From Foliimonas ilicis (GTDB lineage: Bacteria > Pseudomonadota > Alphaproteobacteria > Rhizobiales > Rhizobiaceae): 64,000 bases of DNA. Shown piece by piece: positions 8,908 to 17,685 of the stretch. The DNA lies in contig NZ_JBDUUH010000006.1 in assembly GCF_039939195.1 (NCBI RefSeq), positions 1 through 64,000 on the forward strand. The letters run 5' to 3'. The translations under genes were made by a program, and so were the position numbers. The first letter of the stretch is position 1, and every line of letters begins with the position of its first letter. The notes under the pieces are model-generated. The model was not told the DNA's origin and did not search any database. It worked only from the letters and a program-made list of their open reading frames with translations.

Positions 8908-9384
8908 TCACCTCTTACTCAGTTTGAGGCTCGTCTGCCTATATATTGTCCATCCATTTAAGCGCCATGTGCCCAATCCTATAATGTGTCGCCTAAGCCA
9001 TAAAATCGTAAGACTGTTTGTTGCAACCGGCCATGAACTGTTCGCGGTTGGCACGGAGCGTGCGGTCAGATGATCGTTTTTGCGGTTGGCGCCCTCGCGG
9101 TTTGAAGACTCAATTTGCTAGCCTAAAGGGACATCCTACGTGCGGGGAAACAGATGCGCAAGCAGGGCCTCTGCACGGTCCTCTACCCCTGAAACTGTTG
9201 CCCGTCGCCGTATCGAACGGCTTCCCCTGATCATCATTGGCCGGCTTGCGCTCACGACGCCTAGATCGGAGGCGCATTCCTCACCTCGGGCTGAATTAAT
9301 GTGCGGCTCAACTCTGCCGCTACCCCTTTATTAAGGCGACCCGCGTATAAACATGGCGAAGGTCTGGGAGCAGATGGGGGCACT
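8908..9384. other. Intergenic, no gene recognised
   Basis: About 475 bases between two plus-strand genes of unknown function. Only poor frames are visible. Confidence 0.4.
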
Positions 9385-9810
9385 ATGTTCAAGACTCTGA
9401 TCGCATCACTGCTGATGTCGCTCTTTTCGACGCACACAAGTTATGCGCAGCAAGATAAGCCGGATCCCCATGGCGCGGTGATGTGCGTATGGATGGTCTA
9501 CGCTTCGCTAGAGCGAATTGTCGAGGAATGCGGCACCGCAAATCGCGATGCAAAATTCTTTCAGACATTTCAATCCAATGTCGATCGAATGGAAGCCTTT
9601 ATCTTTCGAAATTCCGAAATCACGCGGGCGCACCTAGATAAATATCTAGTTGGCCTGTCGCGCGAAAACCAACGGGATTTGTGCGCACCTTCCTCTGATC
9701 ATCTGCGAATGTACGAAATTGGAAGAGAGAGGGGCGGAGACGCACTTACTCAAGACATAGATAAGTTGCTGGAGGTAGAGCGGCCTCCTGTTTTTAATCC
9801 TTGCCTCTAG
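9385..9810 (+). CDS. Secreted hypothetical protein
   Basis: Predicted 141 residues from the ATG at 9385. The first 22 residues form a signal peptide (hydrophobic LIASLLMSLF, then a cleavage site after SYA), so the protein is probably periplasmic. The mature part contains four Cys, spaced to allow two disulfides, and is helical. An upstream extension from 9301 is rejected because the signal peptide would then be internal. No family is recognised. Confidence 0.65.
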   Translation: MFKTLIASLLMSLFSTHTSYAQQDKPDPHGAVMCVWMVYASLERIVEECGTANRDAKFFQTFQSNVDRMEAFIFRNSEITRAHLDKYLVGLSRENQRDLCAPSSDHLRMYEIGRERGGDALTQDIDKLLEVERPPVFNPCL

Positions 9811-9854
9811 CGTGTGAGACGAACCGCAGAGATCTGAACGCTCATGCCGCCGCC

Positions 9855-9888
9855 TTGCGCCGCGCCGTTCTCTGGCGACGGATTTCGT
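9855..9888. repeat. Short dispersed repeat, copy 1
   Basis: About 34 bases starting TTGCGCCGCG and containing CTCTGGCG and ATTTC closely match 12525-12556, with a few substitutions and a 2-base gap. Both copies are intergenic. The copy is too short to assign to a known repeat family. Confidence 0.35.
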
Positions 9889-9995
9889 GACTCTTGGTGG
9901 CCCCACGCTCCTGATTTATCGCTCTGAAAATCACTGGAGCGAATTACAGAGGCGGCACCGCTCGTTTCTAAAGCCCGGCATTGCTATGATGATAC

Positions 9996-10184
9996 ATGCG
10001 GAAGCTTTGGGACGCGATTCTCTGGATATTTATAGCTCCCGGCGATTGGGTCTCGGATCGCCTTGAGGTGTCGAAGGACGAAAACCGAGGATTGGTCAGG
10101 ATGCTGGTCAACTCGCTGTTCTGGATATTCGTCGCGATCGTTGGACTAGCAATCTGGACTTCCACGATGCCCGAATTTCAGTAA
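9996..10184 (+). CDS. Small two-helix membrane protein
   Basis: A 62-residue protein with an N-terminal amphipathic stretch (LWDAILWIFIAPGDWVSD), a charged centre, and a C-terminal membrane helix at about residues 37-57. The arrangement suggests a small inner-membrane protein. Similar orphan membrane peptides are widespread in rhizobia. Function unknown. Confidence 0.6.
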   Translation: MRKLWDAILWIFIAPGDWVSDRLEVSKDENRGLVRMLVNSLFWIFVAIVGLAIWTSTMPEFQ

Positions 10185-10283
10185 GCAGTTGCCTCTTCAA
10201 CCCGCCGTTCTGACCGTGCCAAAGCGCACGGGGTTGGCATTTGCGGTCGAGCGCCTTACCAACAGCCTTCACAGGAGACGCTT

Positions 10284-10445
10284 ATGGCCAAAAAACCAAA
10301 CTACGACTTCGAACGAACGCAGCGCGAACGCGCAAAGTCAGCCAAGAAGGCGGCGAAGCTAGCCGACAAGGCCGCAGAGCGCGAACTCAATCGCGATGCG
10401 ACAGACGACCAGAAAATTGGCGAAGAAGCGCAAAAGCGCAGTTAG
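10284..10445 (+). CDS. Small Lys/Ala-rich protein
   Basis: A 53-residue basic protein beginning MAKKPNYDFER and consisting mainly of a charged Lys/Ala/Arg/Glu helix. An AGGAGA ribosome site lies 6 bases before the ATG. Proteins with this N-terminus recur in rhizobial genomes, with no known function. It lies 98 bases upstream of the exporter gene and could be co-transcribed. Confidence 0.7.
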   Translation: MAKKPNYDFERTQRERAKSAKKAAKLADKAAERELNRDATDDQKIGEEAQKRS

Positions 10446-10543
10446 CAATCTTCCGCATTCTTCTGGACTAGGGATCAGGCACCGTGCATTCCGGCACAAA
10501 GGACGTGCGGGGCTTCCGGTTTGTCTCGACATCAAGGAATCGC

Positions 10544-11455
10544 ATGCAAATGTCGAGAATCTTCCCACAGCCTCAGTCCAGCAACACCAGCTCCGCAAAT
10601 TTTCGCGGAAGCTTGTGGATGATCTTTGCGATGTTCGCATTTGCACTGGAAGACAGCCTCGTGAAGGCCGCTGCTGCAAATCTGCCAACTGGCGAGTTGC
10701 TGATCCTTTTCGGACTTGGGGGTATGCTGGTCTTCTGGTGCGCCGCAGCAGCAACAGGTGCGAAACTCGCCTCGCCTGACGCCTTCTCACCTACCATGCG
10801 ATGGAGGTTCTGCTTCGAAGTCGTAGCGAGGTTATTTTACGTTTTAGCGTTGGCCCTGACCACATTGTCGTCTGCCACCGTCATCTTGCAAGCTACACCG
10901 ATCATTGTGGTGCTGGGAGCCGCTGTTATCTTCGGCGAGAAAGTCGGTTGGCGCCGGTGGAGCGCCATACTGTTCGGACTTGCCGGTGTGCTGGTGGTAT
11001 TGCGGCCGACCACCGATAGTTTCTCTGCGCTCTCAATTCTGGCACTTATTGGAATGCTTGGTTTTGCCGCTCGTGATCTCGCCAGCCGTGCAGCGCCAGC
11101 TTCCCTGGGAACAGCCACTCTAGGTTTCTATGGCTATCTTGCTATCACGGTAGCCGGCATTGCCTATGGCGCATGGGAGGGTAAGCCTTTCATTCTCCCT
11201 GATGGGCAGAGCTGCGTAAACTTGATCGGAGCGGTTGCGTTCGGAACGATCGCTTATTCTGCTCTCATGAAGGCTATGCGCTCTGGCGAGATTTCGGTAG
11301 TCACACCATTTCGCTACACGCGCTTGCTGTTTGGCCTTGCGCTAGGAGTGCTTGCCTTCGGTGAGGCGTTGGATACGCCGATGATTGTAGGTTCCGTGAT
11401 GATTGTTTTATCCGGGCTGTTCATCTTATGGCGCGGTCGCAGAATACGGCAATGA
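10544..11455 (+). CDS. EamA/DMT-superfamily transporter
   Basis: Predicted 303-residue inner-membrane protein with about ten hydrophobic segments arranged as two EamA repeats (about residues 20-150 and 165-295). The family exports metabolites, often amino acids or nucleotides; the substrate cannot be read from sequence. The ATG at 10544 is chosen because AAGGA at 10534-10538 is well spaced; a second ATG at 10550 is possible. A longer GTG-start frame from 10484 would place junk before the first helix. Confidence 0.92.
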   Translation: MQMSRIFPQPQSSNTSSANFRGSLWMIFAMFAFALEDSLVKAAAANLPTGELLILFGLGGMLVFWCAAAATGAKLASPDAFSPTMRWRFCFEVVARLFYVLALALTTLSSATVILQATPIIVVLGAAVIFGEKVGWRRWSAILFGLAGVLVVLRPTTDSFSALSILALIGMLGFAARDLASRAAPASLGTATLGFYGYLAITVAGIAYGAWEGKPFILPDGQSCVNLIGAVAFGTIAYSALMKAMRSGEISVVTPFRYTRLLFGLALGVLAFGEALDTPMIVGSVMIVLSGLFILWRGRRIRQ

Positions 11456-11609
11456 CCGCTCCGGGGCCTCGGTCCGACCGTCGCCGTTTCATAACTCGGG
11501 CCGAAGTGTTGCCGTTTATTCCGGCTGTCCATGCGCACTCAAGAAATGCTCGAAGCCTGATGCAACCTTGATACCGACATGGCGTTGTCCCGTTCAAAGG
11601 AGACAAGCC

Positions 11610-12089
11610 GTGTCAAACGATCAAGACTTCGCGAAAAAATTCTGGGATTCCATCAGGTCCGATATGACCGCAATGATTGGTGTGGCAGGGGTCCATCCAC
11701 GTCCCATGACCGCTCAATTCGATAGCGACCGGAACGTAATCTACTTTTTCACTGCCAAAGATGCAGAACTTGCCGGAAGCGCTTCTGGACCTACAGAAGC
11801 AACATTGATCTACGCTTCAAAAGGCCATGATCTCTTTGCCACCGTTCAGGGCAAATTGCAGATCGACAATGATCGCGCTGTCATTGATCGACTCTGGAAC
11901 CGATTTGTTGCGGCATGGTTCGAACAAGGCAAGGATGATCCCAAGCTTTGCCTACTGCGTTTCGAACCCGCCGAAGCAGAAATCTGGAAAGACGCATCCA
12001 GTGTTGTTGCAGGCGTGAAAATGTTTTTGGGCATGGGCGACCCAAAGGAGGATTATAAAGACAGTGTCGCTCAGGTCACATTGAAATAG
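11610..12089 (+). CDS. General-stress protein, PNPOx-like fold
   Basis: A 159-residue split-barrel flavin-binding type protein (general stress protein 26/YdaG group), seen from the pattern MIGVAG..PRPMTAQFD near the N-terminus, VIYFFTAKDAE, and the C-terminal LLRFEPAEAEIWKD. The start is the GTG at 11610, preceded by AAAGGAGA. Members bind FMN or FAD and respond to stress; the physiological reaction is not established. It is separated from the exporter by about 150 bases. Confidence 0.93.
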   Translation: MSNDQDFAKKFWDSIRSDMTAMIGVAGVHPRPMTAQFDSDRNVIYFFTAKDAELAGSASGPTEATLIYASKGHDLFATVQGKLQIDNDRAVIDRLWNRFVAAWFEQGKDDPKLCLLRFEPAEAEIWKDASSVVAGVKMFLGMGDPKEDYKDSVAQVTLK

Positions 12090-12900
12090 TCCAATTTCCA
12101 GAAGTGCTTCACAGCGTTCGTGATGTCGTCGGACTGCAGCATCGCGAACGCAAACTCTAGCCGGACAAAACCGGGAACCTGCACCCTGATACGCCCGTTC
12201 CATCTCCATCAGCGGGGCTTGGCGATTTCTCAGAAAACCTCATTTGAACACGGTGATCGAAAGCCAACACCGGTTGCAGCCCTGACGCGGAAAATAGCAC
12301 TGGTTAATAAACCTGGGCGGAAACCGGATGAAGAAGGATCGCCGTTCAAACCGCAGCGTCTTAATCCCCCGCGCGCGATACTCACGACCCACACTTCGGC
12401 GGAAAACCCTTACAAAATGTGCCCGGCATTGGACCGGGCGGCTTTCCCGATCAGATCTTTACTCCCGCATTACTCTCCCGGTCGGGGGTCGGGTACCATC
12501 CCCTTTTATTTTTAAGGCGCTGCTTTGCGCCGCGGGTCTCTGGCGGCGAATTTCATTGCGTTAGGCGCCCAGCTTAATTCATGTTTCTGAATCTGCGAGG
12601 AACGATGTGAACGCATAGTCCGCCGCGCGACTATTCAGCCCCACCGCGGCCGAAATCTTCGCCGTCCGCCGTTGACGTCAAAAAAACTCGAAGTGGTGGT
12701 TTCCCTACCAACGCTGAAAATTTGAATGTTGTTAGGCAGTTTATCAGTTGGTGAATCCGTTTTTTCCGGCGATGCGACGTAGTTCAATGAGGGCAGAGAT
12801 TCGAAGTTAACGCCTTCAATACCTGAAAACAGCGAGTGACAGTTCCCATCCTCAAGTTCACGCTCTCGGTCCTCGAGATAAGTCTGAGATCGGAACTGAC
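12090..12900. other. Long intergenic stretch before the kinase gene
   Basis: About 810 bases without a credible gene. Frames at 12120-12515 and 12328-12564 have poor composition. The short repeat copy at 12525-12556 lies here. The last 200 bases should contain the promoter of the kinase operon. I looked for a 18-20 bp lux-box dyad and did not see a convincing one. Confidence 0.45.
12525..12556. repeat. Short dispersed repeat, copy 2
   Basis: Matches 9855-9888 with a few mismatches and a 2-base gap. It lies in the long gap before the kinase operon. Confidence 0.35.
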
Positions 12901-13857
12901 GTGGTCATTTCAGAAAATCTAACAAGCCAAGTGACGGCACAGCACTCGGACAGAGTAGGAACAGGTCAGGCAACCGCTCATCACGGGGAGCTGGTGCAAG
13001 GCGTTTTTGAAAACGCCAGCGGGGGGCTGCAACGAGGACTCGTAACTCTTCCGCTAGATCGAATTCGGTCGCTTGCAAAATTCAAACCTTCGGCCGACGC
13101 GCGCATTGACGTTATCCCGCCCGATAGAACGAAGGCGAAGAAGGCAGCCCGCCTGACGCTCAAGCATATGGCTTGTTCGCAAATCGGCGGTGAACTTACC
13201 ATTACAAGCTCGATAGCGGTCGGCCACGGGTATGGCTCGTCGACCGCCGATGTGGTTGCGGCGATACGGGCCGTTGCCGCCGCGCACGGCATCAAACTGC
13301 GCCGATCCACGATCTGCCAGCTTGCAGTGGCTGCCGAGGGCGCCAGTGACGCTATAACCTACGAAGATCAAGCCATTTTGTTCGCGCATCGCGATGGCTC
13401 CATCATCGAGCACTTCAACGGGCCGCTGCCACCGCTTATTTCCGTTGGGTTCAAGGCATCTGATGGCAAGCCGGTCGACACGATTGCAATGCCCCGCGCA
13501 CGATATAATGCTGAGGAAATTCAAACCTTCCACACATTACGAGGATTGGTCGCACGATCGATTGCGTGCCAAGACCCATTCCTGCTGGGCCGTGCTTCGA
13601 CAGTCAGCGCTCAAATCAGTCAACGCTATCTACCGAAGTCGCGCTTTGACACCGTTTTGAACATTGCACGACATCATGGAGCGTGCGGTGTGCAGGTTGC
13701 TCACAGCGGCTCGCTGATTGGCATATTGTTGGACGCGACTTCGACAGATGCTCGGGCCAAAGCTTCCGAAATCGCTAAATCGATGAGCGATGGCGGTTTC
13801 AAAGACGCCGAAATCCATTCCGTAAATACCGAGGAGGCGTTCGAAAATGCTCCTTGA
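12901..13857 (+). CDS. GHMP kinase, PduX-like (probable L-threonine kinase)
   Basis: Predicted to transfer phosphate from ATP to the side-chain hydroxyl of a small amino acid. PduX makes O-phospho-L-threonine for cobalamin assembly. The three GHMP motifs are visible: HHGELVQG near residue 27, the ATP loop GHGYGSSTAD near 105, and GVQVAHSGSLIG near 275. No cobalamin genes are nearby. Instead the stop overlaps the start of a PLP enzyme by 11 bases, suggesting translational coupling and a different fate for the phosphorylated amino acid. The start is GTG at 12901 with a weak ribosome site. Serine, homoserine or another substrate cannot be excluded. Confidence 0.88.
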   Translation: MVISENLTSQVTAQHSDRVGTGQATAHHGELVQGVFENASGGLQRGLVTLPLDRIRSLAKFKPSADARIDVIPPDRTKAKKAARLTLKHMACSQIGGELTITSSIAVGHGYGSSTADVVAAIRAVAAAHGIKLRRSTICQLAVAAEGASDAITYEDQAILFAHRDGSIIEHFNGPLPPLISVGFKASDGKPVDTIAMPRARYNAEEIQTFHTLRGLVARSIACQDPFLLGRASTVSAQISQRYLPKSRFDTVLNIARHHGACGVQVAHSGSLIGILLDATSTDARAKASEIAKSMSDGGFKDAEIHSVNTEEAFENAP

Positions 13858-14905
13858 CGCTGACTATTTCCGCTTTCTTGAGACACCGCGTCTGGCAACC
13901 CTTGCGCCCAATCTCGTCGCTGCCGCTTTCCCGTTAATGAAGCTAATGCCCGCGCGCTACATTCTTGATCGCGCAGAGAAGGCAGGTGAATTGACGCCTG
14001 GAACGCACATTGTCGAGACGACATCAGGGACGTTCGGTATGGCTGTCGCGTTGCTTGCGGCCGCTCGCCGCTATCCGCTTACTCTTGTGACGGCCTCGAG
14101 CTTGATCGATCAAAAATATCAAGCTCGCCTAGAACGCCTCGGGGCAAACGTCGCCGCAATTGCCGATCCTTTGGGTGACGGAAATCAAACCGGAAGGCTG
14201 ACATACTTGACCTCAACTCTTGCAGAAAATCCGGGAAGCTTCTGGACACGACAATACGACAGCGATGGCAATTGGCTTGCATACGCCAATCTTGCCGAGC
14301 TTCTGGTGCGAAGGCTCGGACAGATTGACTGCTTGGTTGGATGCGTGGGGACCGGGGGGTCGCTTTGTGGCACTGGCAGGTTTTTGCGACAGATCTTTCC
14401 GGAGCTAAAGGTTTTTGCAGTCGATACGCACCGAAGCATTCTCTTTGGACAACCCGTTGGAAAGCGGATGTTGCGGGGATTGGGCAACAGTGTGCTGCCT
14501 GAGAACGTTCGCCATGAACTCATCGACGAGATACACTGGGTTGGTGCCCATCCCGCCTACCAATCGGCACATGCCTTATATCGCGAAAACGGGCTGTTTA
14601 TGGGCCCGACAAGCGGAGCCGCCGCCCTTGTTGCACAATGGGTAGCCAAGAAAGAGCGCTCGGCACGCGTCGCAGTGATTATGCCCGATGAAGGCCATCG
14701 GCATTCGGATACGATCTACAACGATATGTGGCTGGCCAATTTGAGTGGTTGGCCATCCAAAATACCGGTTGAACCGATCACGCTCCGCCACATAGCCCCA
14801 GCCGACGAAACGGAATGGACACGTTTTGCGTGGGCGCAGCGACGGCTAGAGGATGTGAATTCATCTCGCCAGATTGATCACGGCCACAGCTCTCCATCCC
14901 TTTAA
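13847..14905 (+). CDS. PLP-dependent cysteine-synthase-like enzyme
   Basis: Fold-type II PLP enzyme of 352 residues. Alignment by eye to CysK and SbnA places the Schiff-base lysine at K32 (LMKLMPAR in place of the usual SxKDR). TTSGTFG at about 58-64 replaces the TSGNTG substrate loop, and GTGGS near 165 binds the PLP phosphate. The N-terminus is shorter than usual, and the Asn of the substrate loop is lost, so the substrate probably differs from O-acetylserine. The gene overlaps the GHMP kinase by 11 bases. The simplest reading is that it uses the kinase product, phosphate being the leaving group, for beta-replacement or elimination. It converges with the threonine-synthase homologue, sharing 4 bases at the stops. 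Confidence 0.88.
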   Translation: MLLDADYFRFLETPRLATLAPNLVAAAFPLMKLMPARYILDRAEKAGELTPGTHIVETTSGTFGMAVALLAAARRYPLTLVTASSLIDQKYQARLERLGANVAAIADPLGDGNQTGRLTYLTSTLAENPGSFWTRQYDSDGNWLAYANLAELLVRRLGQIDCLVGCVGTGGSLCGTGRFLRQIFPELKVFAVDTHRSILFGQPVGKRMLRGLGNSVLPENVRHELIDEIHWVGAHPAYQSAHALYRENGLFMGPTSGAAALVAQWVAKKERSARVAVIMPDEGHRHSDTIYNDMWLANLSGWPSKIPVEPITLRHIAPADETEWTRFAWAQRRLEDVNSSRQIDHGHSSPSL

Positions 14906-16173
14906 ATGCTGGACAAGCTGCCTTGTTCGGATTTGAGTGAATGCCACGCGTCTTTAATCGTTGGAAAAGTTGGATATGTGCTGGATGGATCGTTTGAGCG
15001 GTCAAGGTCTTTAAGACCACTTGCAGTGACGATGGCAACGACCCGGTCTTCAGCAGAGATCACATTCTGTTTTCGCAACTCCCGGATGGCGGCAAGTGGC
15101 GTTACTGACGCGAGTTCAGCAAATACGCCTTCGCTACTTGCGAGCAGCTTCTGCAGTTCCAAAAGGCTGTCGTTGTTGACCGGCACGGCGCAACCATACG
15201 ACTCTCTTATTGCGTTTAGCGCTTGGTAAGTGCTGCGCGGAGTCCCAATCGATACTGCCAGCGTTTCAAACGAAATGCGCTGTTCATCAAGGCGGTCCAC
15301 GCCTCGCGAGAGGGCATCTGAAAGAGAACCGTGCACTTCTGCTGCCACCAGCCTAGGGAGCCGGCTAATGTGTCCTGCCTCAAAAAGCTCCTTGAAGCCA
15401 AGCCAAAGGCCGGCGAGTGCATCTCCATAACAGACCGGCATAACGCACCAGTCTGGAACCTCTCCATCAGATTGTTCAATGATCTCGTAAGCCATTGTCT
15501 TGTAGCCTTCTATTCCGACGGGATGGCTTCCCACAACCGGAGCATAGCAAGGAGATGTAACAAACCATCCAAGTTGGGCTGCGCCTTCCGCGAGAAGCGC
15601 CCATCTATCCATCTTGTTGACCAGTGGCAAAACCGTCGCACCGTAGCGCCTAATTTGCGAAAGCATCGGTCCCGCGGTTCCCGCAAAGGTGGCGACGACA
15701 CATCTTAACCCCGCTCGCGCAGCGTAAGCAGCAAGCGACGCACCAGCATTTCCCGACGAGGCCGTTGCTATCACCTTAGCTCCCTGGATGCGTGCGACAG
15801 ACACAGCGACCGTGGAAAAACGATCCTTATGAGACCAGGTAGGGTTTCGGCCCTCATCCTTTATGGACAGATAGGGCACACCTAGAATCTGCCCGATTGT
15901 TTCAGCTTTCAGGAGCGGGGTGTCCCCCTCGCCCAACGATACGGCGTCGTTCGCCCGGCAAGGCAGGTATGTAGCGTGTCGCCACAGCGAGGCGTTAGTT
16001 GGCTTCTGCAACGCAGTGAGGTTTGCCCCTGTACCAGGATACACAGGTTGGAGATTCGCCGGTGCGGTGTCTTGGCAAATCGGGCAACCCTTGGAGTCGA
16101 TATGGACATCGGCAGCGTATTTCGCGCCACAGCGTATGCAAACAAAGCCCGCAATTCTACTGAGTGCGGTCAT
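14902..16173 (-). CDS. Threonine-synthase-like PLP enzyme with zinc ribbon
   Basis: Fold-type II enzyme of 423 residues. The first 45 residues carry two Cys pairs (CIRC and CPIC) forming a zinc ribbon, as in archaeal-type threonine synthases. NPTWSHKDRF near 120 supplies the PLP lysine, and ASSGNAGAS near 150 the substrate loop. Family reaction: O-phospho-L-homoserine to L-threonine. The Met at 16173 is preferred because the zinc ribbon follows at once; upstream codons to 16218 look non-coding. Its location opposite a probable threonine kinase suggests it is either a dedicated threonine supplier or acts on another phospho-amino acid; a housekeeping role is less likely. Confidence 0.88.
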   Translation of the reverse strand: MTALSRIAGFVCIRCGAKYAADVHIDSKGCPICQDTAPANLQPVYPGTGANLTALQKPTNASLWRHATYLPCRANDAVSLGEGDTPLLKAETIGQILGVPYLSIKDEGRNPTWSHKDRFSTVAVSVARIQGAKVIATASSGNAGASLAAYAARAGLRCVVATFAGTAGPMLSQIRRYGATVLPLVNKMDRWALLAEGAAQLGWFVTSPCYAPVVGSHPVGIEGYKTMAYEIIEQSDGEVPDWCVMPVCYGDALAGLWLGFKELFEAGHISRLPRLVAAEVHGSLSDALSRGVDRLDEQRISFETLAVSIGTPRSTYQALNAIRESYGCAVPVNNDSLLELQKLLASSEGVFAELASVTPLAAIRELRKQNVISAEDRVVAIVTASGLKDLDRSNDPSSTYPTFPTIKDAWHSLKSEQGSLSSI

Positions 16174-16360
16174 TGGCAAACTCCAGTCGTGCGAACAATT
16201 GAATGCCGTGTATCGCAAGAGATTGGTGGATATAAATATCGGCTAAACTTGCGCAATATTAATGCGAAAGGACGACGACCCATCACTCCTCCTAAGGTTG
16301 GGACACGTTCATTTCCTGCACTCTTAAAAACAGCCGGACAACCAACTGTCAATGCAAAAT

Positions 16361-16391
16361 GTTCACTATAGGGTGTCGCACTAAAGTGAAC
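16361..16391. promoter_or_regulatory. Dyad operator before the XRE regulator
   Basis: GTTCACTATAG (16361-16371) and CTAAAGTGAAC (16381-16391) form an inverted repeat with 10 of 11 positions matching and a 9-base spacer. It ends 19 bases before the regulator's ATG and lies between it and the divergent threonine-synthase-like gene. Autoregulation of both genes is likely. Confidence 0.6.
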
Positions 16392-16410
16392 ATGCCGCTT
16401 TCTTTCTCGC

Positions 16411-16665
16411 ATGAAACTTCGCGACCTCTTGGGTCTAAATGTGCAGCGCCTACGAAGGGAAAAGAAGCTCTCTCAAGAGCAGCTTTCTTTCCGCTCTGGT
16501 CGTTCTCGCGCATATCTGAGCGGCGTCGAAGCCGGTCGGCGCAACGCCACCCTGGAGACGCTCGAGGTTTTGGCGGAGGCGTTGGAAGTTGAACCGTGTG
16601 AATTAATTAGCCATCATTCTGCACACAGGTCACCTGAAGGTGACAGACCAACCGACAATTCTTAA
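16411..16665 (+). CDS. Small XRE-family regulator
   Basis: An 84-residue protein that is almost entirely one Cro/C1-type helix-turn-helix (about residues 8-64: LSQEQLSFRSGRSRAYLSGVE). The size and architecture resemble restriction-modification C-proteins, but no restriction enzyme is adjacent. It most likely binds the dyad just upstream and controls itself, the divergent PLP enzyme gene, and perhaps the LuxR gene that follows 220 bases later. Confidence 0.9.
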   Translation: MKLRDLLGLNVQRLRREKKLSQEQLSFRSGRSRAYLSGVEAGRRNATLETLEVLAEALEVEPCELISHHSAHRSPEGDRPTDNS

Positions 16666-16888
16666 CCCGCCTGCAACTCCGTCATCAGCACAAAGCCTGA
16701 AGACCGAAAACGCACACGAGTATTAATCTGACATATTGCCGCGCCATTGGCCGAGTGCAGTGAAGAATTATAAAAATATGAAAACTATAATGAACATTCG
16801 CGCCAAACAGCGTTGAGCGTTTCGACAGCAACGGGATAGTCTTTTCACCTTGAGTGTACGACGGTTTCTCATGCGTTGAAATAGTTTT

Positions 16889-17617
16889 ATGAATCATGCG
16901 GTCATTTCAGAGGTTCTCCGCACAATCTCACAGATTGAACGGGCTACGTCACCTCAAGGTGTCTTGGAACGACTGCATGCACTTTTAATGCAGCATGGTC
17001 TGCGTGATATTCTCATAACACGATTGCCCGTTGCTCACGATCGGCAATGGCACCGCGAAATTCTCTGTAACGGTTGGTCAGCGGAATGGCATGCGCGATA
17101 CAATCAGCGAGGTCACTACTTCTATGACCCTTGTGCAGGGACCAGCAGGCGTACTGGGAGAGCGTTCTTCTGGAGTGAACTAGAGCGTGGCGATATGGAT
17201 CCGCGCGGCCGACTCGTGATGGACGAAGCGCGCGAATTTGGCATGCTGGATGGTGCTTGCGTACCAATTCACACACCACTTTGTGGACCGGCGGTCGTCA
17301 CAGCGGCAGGTGACAACATTGATTTGTCGCCATCCGCACTGCCCATGGTCGAAGTCGCTTGTGTCCAGGCCTACAGAAAAGTGTGCGATTTGGATTACAA
17401 CTCGCCTCGTCAACATCGCCCCTCGCTTACCTCGCGAGAGCGAGAGATTCTTCAGTGGAGCTCGGAGGGGAAGGGCACGGAGGATATCGCCTGTATTCTT
17501 GGAATTTCGAGGCACACGGTAGAAACACACATACGCAACATCCGCGAAAAGCTCGATGTTCTCAATGTGACGCACGCGGTAGCGGAAGCCCTCCGCCGGC
17601 AGGAGATCCAAATATAG
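16889..17617 (+). CDS. LuxR-family quorum-sensing regulator
   Basis: A 242-residue transcription factor. The autoinducer-binding domain (about 15-165) keeps the conserved ligand residues: two Trp in NGWSAEWHARY, the Tyr of RYN, the Asp-Pro of YDP, Trp of FFWSEL and the Gly of EFGML. The C-terminal GerE helix-turn-helix (about 178-240) reads LTSREREIL...TVETHIRNI. It should bind an acyl-homoserine lactone made by the LuxI homologue 68 bases downstream. It has no linked traM-like antiactivator. It is not beside conjugation genes, so it is not a TraR by position. Confidence 0.95.
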   Translation: MNHAVISEVLRTISQIERATSPQGVLERLHALLMQHGLRDILITRLPVAHDRQWHREILCNGWSAEWHARYNQRGHYFYDPCAGTSRRTGRAFFWSELERGDMDPRGRLVMDEAREFGMLDGACVPIHTPLCGPAVVTAAGDNIDLSPSALPMVEVACVQAYRKVCDLDYNSPRQHRPSLTSREREILQWSSEGKGTEDIACILGISRHTVETHIRNIREKLDVLNVTHAVAEALRRQEIQI

Positions 17618-17685
17618 CTATCGCTAAATTCAGGTATTCTGATTTTCGAAGGCAGCGCCGTAAAACAATCTCGGAGGGCGCGCCA

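Noticed and set aside
12120..12564. Two overlapping frames in the gap before the kinase
   Set aside because: Arg/Pro/Ser-rich with no recognisable motif and no ribosome site.
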